Of a stretch of DNA of 27,096 bases, positions 7,544 through 15,172 are shown in pieces (position 1 is the first letter of the stretch; each line of letters starts with the position of its first letter). Source of the stretch: an uncultured Roseburia sp. (GTDB lineage: Bacteria > Bacillota > Clostridia > Lachnospirales > Lachnospiraceae). The notes under the pieces were generated by a model, which was not told where the DNA came from, did not search any database, and saw nothing but the letters and a program-made list of their open reading frames with translations. The translations under genes were made by a program, and so were the position numbers. The stretch spans positions 1 through 27,096 of the forward strand of contig URJS01000026.1 in the NCBI GenBank assembly GCA_900548205.1, written 5' to 3'.

Positions 7544-8494
7544 GTGAGTGATCTATATCAAGTTTCATCATCACCACATGTGCGTGCGAAGGACACCACA
7601 AGCCGCATCATGCTGTATGTAATCATTGCATTACTGCCAACCAGTCTGTTCGGCATCTATAATTTCGGGTTTCGGGCATTACTGCTGATTTTGACGACAG
7701 TCATCAGCTGCGTGTTTTTTGAACTTTTGTATAACACAGTGGTACATAAAAAATCGACGATACAGGATCTGAGTGCGGTCGTTACCGGACTTTTACTGGC
7801 GCTAAACCTTCCGGTGACGCTGCCCCTTTGGGAGGCGGTGATCGGCAGCGCGTTTGCCATTATCGTTGTGAAGTGCTTATTCGGCGGTCTGGGTCAGAAT
7901 TTTATGAATCCGGCGCTTGGCGCAAGATGCTTCCTTTTGATCGCATTTGCGGCTGATATGACAAACTTTGTCACGGATACCTATACAGGAGCGACACCGC
8001 TGGCGCAGATGCGGCAGGAGGGAATGGCGCAGATCAGTACGATAGATATGCTGATCGGACGGACCGCAGGAACGATCGGAGAGACGTCTGCGATCGCCAT
8101 TCTGCTCGGCGCGATTTTCTTGATCTTGATGGGTGTGATCAATCTCAGGATCCCGGCGTCCTATATTATTACATTTGCGATATTTATAGTATTGTTTGGC
8201 GGCTACGGCTTTGACGGGCAGTATCTGACTGCACAGCTTTGCGGCGGAGGTCTGATGCTTGGCGCGTTTTTTATGGCAACGGATTATGTGACGTCTCCGA
8301 TCACGCCGCGCGGTCAGATCATCTTTGGAATCTGCTGCGGTCTGTTGACCGGACTGTTCCGTATCTTTGGCGCGAACGCAGAGGGCGTCTCCTTTGCAAT
8401 TATCTTAAGCAATCTGTTTGTTCCGATGATCGAGAAGATCACGATTCCAAGAGCGTTTGGAAAGACGGCAGAAAAGCGGGAAGGGGGCAAATAG
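7544..8494 (+). CDS. rnfD: Rnf complex subunit D, flavinylated membrane protein
   Basis: A 316-residue polytopic membrane subunit. The motif TGATPLA places the covalently bound FMN on T151, matching the S/TGAT flavinylation motif of RnfD and NqrB. The N-terminus SSSPHVRAKDTTSRIM is typical of the family. GTG is the start codon, preceded by GAGGTGG. It follows rnfC by 40 nt and ends 1 nt before rnfG. Flavin attachment would be done by the ApbE homologue encoded at 12293-13321. Confidence 0.96.
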   Translation: MSDLYQVSSSPHVRAKDTTSRIMLYVIIALLPTSLFGIYNFGFRALLLILTTVISCVFFELLYNTVVHKKSTIQDLSAVVTGLLLALNLPVTLPLWEAVIGSAFAIIVVKCLFGGLGQNFMNPALGARCFLLIAFAADMTNFVTDTYTGATPLAQMRQEGMAQISTIDMLIGRTAGTIGETSAIAILLGAIFLILMGVINLRIPASYIITFAIFIVLFGGYGFDGQYLTAQLCGGGLMLGAFFMATDYVTSPITPRGQIIFGICCGLLTGLFRIFGANAEGVSFAIILSNLFVPMIEKITIPRAFGKTAEKREGGK

Positions 8495-8495
8495 G

Positions 8496-9128
8496 ATGAA
8501 CAAAAAGATTGTGCATGATGCGTTGATTTTATTTGCTTTTACAGTGGTACTCGGACTGATGTTGGCGCTTGTATATGGCATTACGAAGGAGCCGATTGCC
8601 AAAGTAAATCATGAAAAGACACAGGCGGCTTACAAGCAGGTGTTTTCGGATGCGGATTCCTTTGAGCCATACGCAGAGTTTTCACCGGAGGATGCTGCGC
8701 AGCTCATGACAGAGGGCGGCTATGAGGACCAGATCATGGATGTGCAGGTGGCAAAGGACGCGTCCGGGAATGCGCTCGGTTATGTGATCACCGTAACGGC
8801 AAAGGACGCGAGTCAGGCGCCGATCACTTTTTCGGTAGGGATCCGAAATAATGATGCAGGTGACGGTTATCTTATCAACGGTTATTCCATCACCTCGATC
8901 GCGGAGACGCCGGGACTTGGAATGAAGGCGACAGAGGAAAAGTTTGCCGGTCAGTTTGCGAACAGTAAAGTGACGGATTATTATCAGGTTGTAAAATCAG
9001 CCCCGTTAGCGGCGAATGAGATTGAATCGATTTCCGGCTCGACCATTACCTCAGCGGCGATGGCAAACGGTGTAAATGCCTGTATTTATTATTACGAAAA
9101 CATATTGTCAGGAGGTGCAGAGGGATGA
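8496..9128 (+). CDS. rnfG: Rnf complex subunit G, flavinylated
   Basis: A 210-residue subunit with a single N-terminal membrane anchor (about residues 8-28) and an extracytoplasmic FMN-binding domain. The motif SGSTITS places covalent FMN on T185; the usual alanine of SGATxT is serine here, which is within family variation. The ATG at 8496 lies one base after the rnfD stop and follows AAGGGGG. The 3' end overlaps rnfE by 4 nt (ATGA), implying coupled translation. Confidence 0.95.
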   Translation: MNKKIVHDALILFAFTVVLGLMLALVYGITKEPIAKVNHEKTQAAYKQVFSDADSFEPYAEFSPEDAAQLMTEGGYEDQIMDVQVAKDASGNALGYVITVTAKDASQAPITFSVGIRNNDAGDGYLINGYSITSIAETPGLGMKATEEKFAGQFANSKVTDYYQVVKSAPLAANEIESISGSTITSAAMANGVNACIYYYENILSGGAEG

Positions 9129-9898
9129 ATGAAAGTATAAAACGCTTATGGTATGGTATCGTGAAGGAGAACCCAACCTTTGTGCTGATGCTTGGCATGT
9201 GTCCGACACTGGCGGTCACCTCCTCGGCGATCAACGGTCTTGGTATGGGACTTTCCACAACGGTCGTACTGGTATTTTCCAATCTTTTGATTTCTGCATT
9301 CCGCAAGGTCATTCCGAACGGTGTGCGTATGCCGGCGTTCATCGTGATCGTGGCGTCTCTTGTTACAATGGTGCAGTTTATGATGAATGCGTACACGCCA
9401 AGCCTTTCTGAGAGCTTGGGTGTTTATATTCCGCTGATCGTTGTAAATTGTATCATCTTGGGGCGTGCCGAGAGCTATGCATCCAAGAATCCGATCGTTC
9501 CGTCCATTTTTGATGGTATCGGTATGGGAATTGGCTTTACATTCGGACTTACCGTGATCGGACTTGTGCGTGAGATCCTTGGCGCAGGTCAGATTTTCGG
9601 CATCCAGATTCTTCCATTGGCAGATAAGGCAAACGGCGTTGCGGGCTTTACGCCGATTACGATTTTCGTTATGGCGCCGGGGGCATTTCTCGTATTGGCA
9701 TGCCTTGTGGCTATCATGAATATCATCCGTGAGCGTATGGATGCAGCCGGAAAGCCGCTGGCAGCCCCATCCGGCTGTATTTCGGGCGACTGTGCATCGT
9801 GCGGGCAGTCTGCAATGTGTACGGGACATAATATCGGGAGCATCGTGACAGAGACACAAGAGAAGGATGCGGAAGCGTCTGCAGAAAAAGAAGAATAG
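9125..9898 (+). CDS. rnfE: Rnf complex subunit E with Cys-rich C-terminal tail
   Basis: A 257-residue membrane subunit of the RnfA/RnfE/NqrD/NqrE family, with about six membrane helices over residues 1-200 and the family motif NPTFVLMLGMCPTLAVTSS near the start. A conserved cysteine in membrane repeats (here in GMCPTLA) helps hold the intramembrane iron centre known in Rnf and Nqr. After the last helix a hydrophilic tail carries C218, C223, C226 and C232, a C-X4-C-X2-C-X5-C pattern that could bind a metal or Fe-S cluster. The start overlaps rnfG by 4 nt, with AGGAGG upstream. Confidence 0.95.
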   Translation: MNESIKRLWYGIVKENPTFVLMLGMCPTLAVTSSAINGLGMGLSTTVVLVFSNLLISAFRKVIPNGVRMPAFIVIVASLVTMVQFMMNAYTPSLSESLGVYIPLIVVNCIILGRAESYASKNPIVPSIFDGIGMGIGFTFGLTVIGLVREILGAGQIFGIQILPLADKANGVAGFTPITIFVMAPGAFLVLACLVAIMNIIRERMDAAGKPLAAPSGCISGDCASCGQSAMCTGHNIGSIVTETQEKDAEASAEKEE

Positions 9899-9912
9899 GA
9901 GGATAGGTACAG

Positions 9913-10509
9913 ATGAAAGAGTTGCTTTTGATCGCAATCGGTTCCGCGATTGTAAATAATGTTGTATTAAGCCAGTTCCTCGGTATCTGTCCGTTCCTTG
10001 GAGTATCCAAGAAGACAGAAACCGCAGCCGGCATGGGCGGCGCCGTTGTGTTTGTTATTACGATCTCGTCGTTCGTGACCGCAGTGATCTATAAATATAT
10101 TCTTGCAAATGAATTTTTGATGAGTAAGGGCATTGACCTGACGTACCTGCAGACGATCGTATTTATTCTTGTGATCGCCGCGCTCGTGCAGTTTGTTGAG
10201 ATGTTTTTAAAGAAGAATATGCCGCCTCTTTACGAGAGTCTCGGCGTTTACCTTCCGCTGATCACAACAAACTGTGCCGTGCTTGGCGTTGCGCTGACGA
10301 ACGTAACGAAGGAGTATAATATTTTAGAGAGCGTTGTCAACGGCTTTGCCACGGCTACGGGCTTTTTGATCGCAATCGTTATTATGGCGGGACTGCGTGA
10401 GAAGATTGAATACAATGATATTCCAAAGCCATTTCAGGGTACGGCGATCGTGCTGATCACAGCATGTCTGATGTCGATTGCCTTTATGGGCTTCTCGGGA
10501 ATGATTTAA
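9913..10509 (+). CDS. rnfA: Rnf complex subunit A
   Basis: A 198-residue integral membrane subunit, paralogous to RnfE, with about six helices. The N-terminal stretch NNVVLSQFLGICPFLGVSKK is the RnfA/NqrE hallmark and contains a cysteine of the intramembrane iron centre; the second repeat has ITTNCAVLGVAL. AGGAGGATAG precedes the ATG. It sits 14 nt after rnfE and 13 nt before rnfB. Confidence 0.96.
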   Translation: MKELLLIAIGSAIVNNVVLSQFLGICPFLGVSKKTETAAGMGGAVVFVITISSFVTAVIYKYILANEFLMSKGIDLTYLQTIVFILVIAALVQFVEMFLKKNMPPLYESLGVYLPLITTNCAVLGVALTNVTKEYNILESVVNGFATATGFLIAIVIMAGLREKIEYNDIPKPFQGTAIVLITACLMSIAFMGFSGMI

Positions 10510-10522
10510 GGGGGAAAAGACG

Positions 10523-11314
10523 ATGAATATCTTAGCAATTTTAGTTGCTGCCGCCGTCGTCGGCGGCGTGGGCATCCTGATTGGATTTTTCCTCGGTATC
10601 TCAGGAGAAAAGTTCAAGGTAGAGGTGGATGAGAGAGAGACGGCGATTTTAGACGTTCTGCCGGGAAATAACTGCGGAGGCTGCGGATATGCGGGCTGCT
10701 CCGGTCTTGCTTCGGCGATCGTAAAAGGAGAAGCAGCGGTCGGACAGTGTCCGGTCGGCGGAGCTTCGGTGGCAGAAAAGATCGGGGAGATCATGGGAGT
10801 TGAGGCAGAGCAGGGAGCGCGTCAGGTTGCCTTTGTCAAATGTGCGGGAACCTGTGAGAAGGCAAAGACTGATTACGAATATACCGGAAATCAGGACTGT
10901 GAGGCAATGGCATTTGTTCCGGGCGGCGGACCAAAGTCCTGTAATTACGGCTGTCTTGGCTATGGAAATTGCGTGAAGGCATGTCCGTTTGACGCGATCC
11001 ATATTGTAGACGGCGTCGCACTGGTAGACAAGGATGCATGTAAGGCATGTGGAAAGTGTCTGGATGCCTGTCCGAAGAATCTGATCGAGTTCGTGCCTTA
11101 TACTGCAAAGCATCTGGTGCAGTGCAGCTCCAAGGATAAGGGAAAGGACGTCATGAAGGCATGCTCGGTCGGCTGTATCGCCTGTCATCTCTGTGAGAAA
11201 AATTGTCCGGTCGATGCGGTACATGTAAAGGACAATATCGCATATATTGATCAGACAAAGTGTACCGGATGCGGAATCTGTGCAGAGAAGTGTCCGAAGC
11301 ATATCATTTTATAA
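10523..11314 (+). CDS. rnfB: Rnf complex subunit B, multi-cluster ferredoxin subunit
   Basis: A 263-residue electron-entry subunit. One N-terminal membrane anchor (about 2-26) is followed by the Cys-rich domain NNCGGCGYAGC with CPVGG, which binds a [4Fe-4S] cluster. Four further ferredoxin-type Cys groups are visible: CNYGCLGYGNCVKAC, CKACGKCLDAC, CSVGCIACHLCEKNC and CTGCGICAEKC; additional cysteines lie between. It should accept electrons from soluble ferredoxin and pass them to the membrane subunits. The start follows AAGGGGGA. It is the last rnf gene. Confidence 0.96.
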   Translation: MNILAILVAAAVVGGVGILIGFFLGISGEKFKVEVDERETAILDVLPGNNCGGCGYAGCSGLASAIVKGEAAVGQCPVGGASVAEKIGEIMGVEAEQGARQVAFVKCAGTCEKAKTDYEYTGNQDCEAMAFVPGGGPKSCNYGCLGYGNCVKACPFDAIHIVDGVALVDKDACKACGKCLDACPKNLIEFVPYTAKHLVQCSSKDKGKDVMKACSVGCIACHLCEKNCPVDAVHVKDNIAYIDQTKCTGCGICAEKCPKHIIL

Positions 11315-11388
11315 AAAGAGAAAATGATTTCATTTTTATGGTATTGGCAATGGAAGCAAAAATACATATGGATCAAGGGAGGTAGTTC

Positions 11389-12162
11389 ATGTATCAAATT
11401 TCTAATTTTATGGAGAATGACGACGTAAAGATGCTCTCGGAGCTTGGAGCTTTTCGGGTGATCGAGTATCAGCGCGATCTGAGCGTATCGCCGGGCTCGG
11501 CGATCACAGCGTATTACAGCGCGCAGATGAATGTCAGAAAGCGTCAGCTTGTCTGTTATCTGCACAAATCCCATGTGACGATCCAGGCAGGTGCGATGCA
11601 GTGGATGCTTGGAAATGTCAATGCGACCACAGGTGTAAAGGGAGTCGGAGATTTTTTGGGAAAGGCAATGCGCGGCAAGGCGAGCGGTGAATCTGCGATC
11701 AAGCCGGAATATACCGGAGACGGAGTTCTGGTGCTTGAGCCGACCTACAAGCATCTGATCCTGATGGATGCCGCTGAGTGGGGCGGCGCGGTCGTACTGG
11801 ACGACGGACTGTTTTTGGCATGTGAATCCAGTCTGCAGCACAAGGCAGTGATGCGCTCCAATTTCTCCTCCGCAGTTGCGGGCGGCGAGGGACTGTTTAA
11901 CTTAAGTCTGAATGGAAACGGCGTCTTTTGTATCGAGTCGGAATGTCCGAAGGAGGAGTTGATCGAGATTACGCTTCAAAATGACGTCTTAAAGGTAGAC
12001 GGAAACTACGCCATTGCATGGAGTAAATCATTGGAATTTACGGTGGAGCGCTCCGGCAAGAGTCTGATCGGTTCGGCGGCATCCGGCGAGGGACTTGTGA
12101 ATGTCTATCGCGGAAGCGGCAAGGTTTTGATGATGCCTACCGCAAAGATGCCAAATATCTGA
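11389..12162 (+). CDS. AIM24 family protein
   Basis: A 257-residue soluble protein with the AIM24 (mitochondrial biogenesis AIM24-like) beta-rich fold family pattern: a repeated glycine-bearing motif, GDGVLVLEPTYKHLILMD in the middle, and LSLNGNGVFCIES and ASGEGLVNVYRGSGKVLM later. Bacterial members have no settled biochemical function. AAGGGAGGT precedes the ATG. It lies 74 nt after rnfB in the same direction with no strong terminator between, so it may be transcribed with the rnf operon. It ends before two hairpins that separate it from the convergent apbE gene. Confidence 0.85.
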   Translation: MYQISNFMENDDVKMLSELGAFRVIEYQRDLSVSPGSAITAYYSAQMNVRKRQLVCYLHKSHVTIQAGAMQWMLGNVNATTGVKGVGDFLGKAMRGKASGESAIKPEYTGDGVLVLEPTYKHLILMDAAEWGGAVVLDDGLFLACESSLQHKAVMRSNFSSAVAGGEGLFNLSLNGNGVFCIESECPKEELIEITLQNDVLKVDGNYAIAWSKSLEFTVERSGKSLIGSAASGEGLVNVYRGSGKVLMMPTAKMPNI

Positions 12163-12184
12163 TCTGTTTGATCATGGATGGGAG

Positions 12185-12202
12185 AGACTGTTACAGTCTT
12201 TT
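12185..12202 (+). terminator. Intrinsic terminator after the AIM24 gene
   Basis: AGACTG (12185-12190) pairs with CAGTCT (12194-12199) around a TTA loop and is followed directly by TTT. The stem is short, but position just after the AIM24 stop and the T-run fit a plus-strand terminator. Confidence 0.55.
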
Positions 12203-12209
12203 CGGAAGC

Positions 12210-12242
12210 AGCAAAGGGTCCGGCATTGCCGGACCCTTTGCT
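12210..12242. terminator. 15-bp perfect hairpin between convergent genes
   Basis: The arms 12210-12224 and 12228-12242 are perfect inverted repeats of 15 bp with an ATT loop; the arms contain GGGTCCGGC and GCCGGACCC. It stands between the convergent AIM24 and apbE genes and could stop transcription from both sides. Neither flank has a long T-run. Confidence 0.75.
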
Positions 12243-12292
12243 TAACATAAGAGCAGGGAGTGAACCTTGATCTTGTTAGATAAGAACAGGCA

Positions 12293-13321
12293 TTAAGGAA
12301 CGATAGAGAACGGGATCTCACTTCCCATGCCGGAGCTGGTATGAAGCTTATAATCGTCTGTGATAAAAATTGCTTCGGTATCCGGCAGGCGCTCCACGAG
12401 CGCCATGCCCTCGGAGAGACCAAGTGAAAAGCAGGTGGTCGAGAGCGCGTCGCCGTCCATGGAGCTGTCTGTGATGATCGTTACGCCCAACAGATCATTC
12501 TGATAAGGATAGCCTGTGGCAGCATCCAGAATGTGGTGGTAAAGTACATCATTTGCGGTAAAATAACGCTCATAGATGCCGGAGGAGACGACGGTCTCAT
12601 CGGTCACGGCAACGGTGGCGATCGACGTTCCATTCTCGGCAAAAGGCTTTTGGATGCCCACGGTATACGCGGAACCGTCCTGCTTTGGACCAAGCGCGAG
12701 AAAGTTTCCGCCAAGATTGATAAAACCGCTGGTGATTCCCTTTTCGTTTAAAAATTCCTTCATGCGGTCGGCAATATAGCCTTTGGCGATACCGCCGAGG
12801 TCAAGCTGCGTGTCAGGATTTGTTAAAGAAACCTCTGTTCCGTTGATCTGTATGCTGTGATAGTCGATCGTTTGACATGCGTCTGCAATTTCTTCCGCGT
12901 CCGGAACCATCGACGCATCTGTTTCTTTGAGCAATGCCTTTGTGGAAATATCCCACAGCCCGGAAAGTCTGCCAATGGTAATGTCAAAGCTTCCTCCGCT
13001 TAATTCTCCATAGGAAATTCCCGCATTTAACAGATCGATCGTTTCCTCACTGACTGCAACCGGTTTTCCTCCTGCAGCATTGATGCGCGAGACGTCGCTT
13101 TCGGGAATCGTATTGGAAAGGAGAGATTCGTAGTGTGCGGCGAGCGCAAAGCAGTCGTCTAAAACAGTTTCCGGGGCAGGTTGATAGATCGTAACTGTGA
13201 TGACTGTATTAAGATAAAAGCCGGATTTACTGACCGGTCCCTGATTTTTTCTGCCGCATCCGGTGAAAAGCTGACAGCAGAGCAGCGCGGCTGTCAGAAA
13301 AAGGAACGTTGATTTCTTCAT
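12293..13321 (-). CDS. apbE: ApbE-family FAD:protein FMN transferase, lipoprotein
   Basis: A 342-residue exported enzyme that moves FMN from FAD to a threonine of target proteins. The N-terminus is a lipoprotein signal peptide with lipobox LFTGC (C22 lipidated). Family motifs seen are FYLNTVITV, the SGGSFDITIGRLSGLWD region, DLGGIAKGYIADRM, FINLGGNFLALG and the C-terminal VTIITDSSMDGDALST metal/FAD-binding segment. AGAAGGGAAA precedes the ATG. Its convergent position beside rnfDG, whose products bear the TGAT and SGST sites, strongly suggests it flavinylates them. Confidence 0.95.
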   Translation of the reverse strand: MKKSTFLFLTAALLCCQLFTGCGRKNQGPVSKSGFYLNTVITVTIYQPAPETVLDDCFALAAHYESLLSNTIPESDVSRINAAGGKPVAVSEETIDLLNAGISYGELSGGSFDITIGRLSGLWDISTKALLKETDASMVPDAEEIADACQTIDYHSIQINGTEVSLTNPDTQLDLGGIAKGYIADRMKEFLNEKGITSGFINLGGNFLALGPKQDGSAYTVGIQKPFAENGTSIATVAVTDETVVSSGIYERYFTANDVLYHHILDAATGYPYQNDLLGVTIITDSSMDGDALSTTCFSLGLSEGMALVERLPDTEAIFITDDYKLHTSSGMGSEIPFSIVP

Positions 13322-13497
13322 TGCAGTTTCCCTTCTGTTTTTTTTATCTTAGATTCCATAAAAATGTACCATAAAAGAGGAGCAGGGACAATGAAATTTA
13401 TATAGAAATCATTTTGCCATTTTTGTTAAGATATGATAGAGTTATACAGTATGAGGAGAAAGAAACAGAGCGATACCATCAAGTAAGGGCGGTTTGC
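13322..13497. other. Divergent apbE/proB intergenic region
   Basis: This AT-rich 176-bp gap must hold both promoters. CCATAAAA is repeated at 13356 and 13369. TATGAT (13432-13437) and TATACA (13443-13448) are possible proB -10 boxes, but no -35 box at proper spacing is clear. No T-box leader motif is seen although proBA operons of some Firmicutes use one. Confidence 0.4.
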
Positions 13498-14349
13498 ATG
13501 AGTCGGATGAATACTTATGTTGGCGAAGGAAAACGGATTGTTGTAAAAATCGGTTCTTCCTCGCTGTATGAAAACGAGACGGGAAAATTAAATCTTGCGA
13601 AGCTCGAGCAGCTGGTGCAGGAGCTTAGCGCACTGCGGAACCGCGGCATGGATGTCTGCCTTGTCAGCTCGGGAGCGATCGCTGCCGGAAGGCAGGCGCT
13701 CGGACTTAAGGAGCGTCCAAAGAATATTGCCGTAAAACAGGCGTGTGCGGCAGTTGGACAGGGGCGGCTGATGATGGCGTATCAGCGTCTGTTTGATCAG
13801 TATGGTCAGACAGCAGGTCAGGTGCTTATGACGAAGAATACGGTGACTGATCCTGTTTCCTGCGGGAATGCCAGACATACGCTGGAGGAATTATTTCATA
13901 TGGGGGTAATCCCTATCGTCAATGAGAATGACACGGTATCTACCTATGAGATGCAGTTTGGTGATAATGATACGCTCTCGGCGATCGTTGCCTCATTAGT
14001 GGGCGCCGGGCTTTTGATCCTGCTGTCAGATATTGACGGATTGTTTACCGATGATCCGCATAAGAACCCTGATGCAGAATTTATTGAGGCGGTTGACCGC
14101 ATCGACGACGCACTTTATGCGATGGCAAAGCCCTCTGCGGGAAGCGACGTTGGAACCGGAGGCATGGCAACGAAGCTGACCGCCGCAAGGATTGCAACCG
14201 CTTCGGGGGCGGATATGATCATTGCAAGTGGTGCGGACGTTTCGATTTTGCATCATATTTTTGAGGATTCCTTTCGTGGAACATTGTTTCGGGCGAATAA
14301 GGACGAGGAATTTTCTATTGAGAAATTTATTATAGAGAGGCTTGGCTAG
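13498..14349 (+). CDS. proB: Glutamate 5-kinase
   Basis: A 283-residue cytoplasmic enzyme that phosphorylates L-glutamate with ATP, the first step of proline synthesis. Amino acid kinase motifs are KIGSSSL, SSGAIAAGRQALGL, VNENDTVS, FGDNDTLSAIVA, SDIDGLFTDDPHKNPDA and GTGGMATKLTAARIA. The C-terminal PUA domain of longer homologues is absent, as in many clostridia. The ATG at 13498 follows AAGGGCGG; an ATG at 13507 is a less likely start, and an extension to 13414 crosses the promoter zone. proA follows two genes later. Confidence 0.95.
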   Translation: MSRMNTYVGEGKRIVVKIGSSSLYENETGKLNLAKLEQLVQELSALRNRGMDVCLVSSGAIAAGRQALGLKERPKNIAVKQACAAVGQGRLMMAYQRLFDQYGQTAGQVLMTKNTVTDPVSCGNARHTLEELFHMGVIPIVNENDTVSTYEMQFGDNDTLSAIVASLVGAGLLILLSDIDGLFTDDPHKNPDAEFIEAVDRIDDALYAMAKPSAGSDVGTGGMATKLTAARIATASGADMIIASGADVSILHHIFEDSFRGTLFRANKDEEFSIEKFIIERLG

Positions 14350-14359
14350 AGGAGAGAGA

Positions 14360-14584
14360 ATGAAGCAGGAGCAGATTGAGCGGATTAACGAGCTATATCG
14401 GAAATCAAAAGCAGAGGGGCTGACAGAGGCGGAGAAGAAGGAGCAGGAGCTTTTGCGCAGACAGTTTATCGCGGATGTGCGGGGGAATCTTGCCGCGCAG
14501 CTGAATCAGATCGATATGGTCATGGAGGATGGGAGCGTCGAGAATCTGGGGGAGAAGTATGGAAAGAAGAAGCGTCTTTCCTAA
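14360..14584 (+). CDS. DUF896 family protein (YnzC-like)
   Basis: A 74-residue acidic/basic helical protein matching the DUF896 family: EQIERINELYRKSKAEGLT, then EQELLRRQFIADVRGNLAAQL. Bacillus YnzC is a small helical hairpin protein of unknown role linked to the SOS operon. The ATG at 14360 follows AGGAGAGAG. It lies 10 nt after proB, and its last 26 nt overlap the next gene, so expression is probably coupled. Confidence 0.9.
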   Translation: MKQEQIERINELYRKSKAEGLTEAEKKEQELLRRQFIADVRGNLAAQLNQIDMVMEDGSVENLGEKYGKKKRLS

Positions 14585-15155
14585 AGAGAGGGAACAAACA
14601 CTGCGCCGGAGACATAAAAGTCTGCGGGAGCAGATGACAAAATCGCAGAGGGAGGAAGCCGGTCGGCGCATCTGCGGAAGGCTTCTTAGCGCGTCATGGT
14701 ATGACGCGTGCGCATGGATTTATGGTTATTATCCGTTGGGCGCGGAGGCTGACTGTCTCCGGTTTTTAGAGCGTGCGCTTGCAGATCACAAGCATGTGGC
14801 GCTGCCGCGGGTAGCAGAATGCGGGAGCGATGCAGAGTGCCGTATGGATTTTTATGAAATTACTTCCACAAAGCAGGTCAGATGTGGGCATTTCGGCGTC
14901 TTAGAGCCGCTTGAAACCTGTGCCCTGACAGTTAAGGAGGATGCGGTTGTACTTGTCCCCGGCGTTGTGTTTGACCGGAGAGGAAACCGTTATGGCTACG
15001 GCAAGGGTTATTATGATCGATATTTTTCCAGATTTCCGAAGCTTTTTAAGATAGGGCTCGCCTATGAGAACCAGCTGGAGGAGGCTCTTTTGGTCAAAGA
15101 CACCGATGTGCGCATGGACGTCATCTATACGGAGCAGGGATGCTATTTGGGGTAG
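14559..15155 (+). CDS. 5-formyltetrahydrofolate cyclo-ligase
   Basis: A 198-residue cytoplasmic enzyme converting 5-formyl-THF to 5,10-methenyl-THF with ATP. The family signature is the C-terminal LVPGVVFDRRGNRYGYGKG followed by YYDRYF; the N-terminal basic RRRHKSLREQM and the central GYYPLGAEAD also fit. The ATG at 14559 has GGGGGAGAAG just upstream; an ATG at 14529 in frame would overlap DUF896 more and has a weaker site. It sits between the proline genes proB and proA, an operon grouping that does not reflect pathway membership. Confidence 0.93.
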   Translation: MERRSVFPKEREQTLRRRHKSLREQMTKSQREEAGRRICGRLLSASWYDACAWIYGYYPLGAEADCLRFLERALADHKHVALPRVAECGSDAECRMDFYEITSTKQVRCGHFGVLEPLETCALTVKEDAVVLVPGVVFDRRGNRYGYGKGYYDRYFSRFPKLFKIGLAYENQLEEALLVKDTDVRMDVIYTEQGCYLG

Positions 15156-15172
15156 AAGGAGAAGGGCAGCAT

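Noticed and set aside
9146..9937. 263-codon open frame on the minus strand across rnfE
   Set aside because: It mirrors the codon pattern of rnfE, which has clear homology; the shadow frame is Arg/His-rich with no recognisable domain.
11315..11388. AAAATG/CATTTT hairpin as terminator between rnfB and the AIM24 gene
   Set aside because: The stem is short and AT-only, with no convincing stability.
13451..13486. An 11-codon mini-frame upstream of proB that could be a leader peptide
   Set aside because: No ribosome binding site precedes it, it has no run of proline codons, and no attenuator hairpin follows.
13322..13497. Possible T-box leader controlling proline genes
   Set aside because: The gap is too short and the conserved T-box sequence and terminator are absent.
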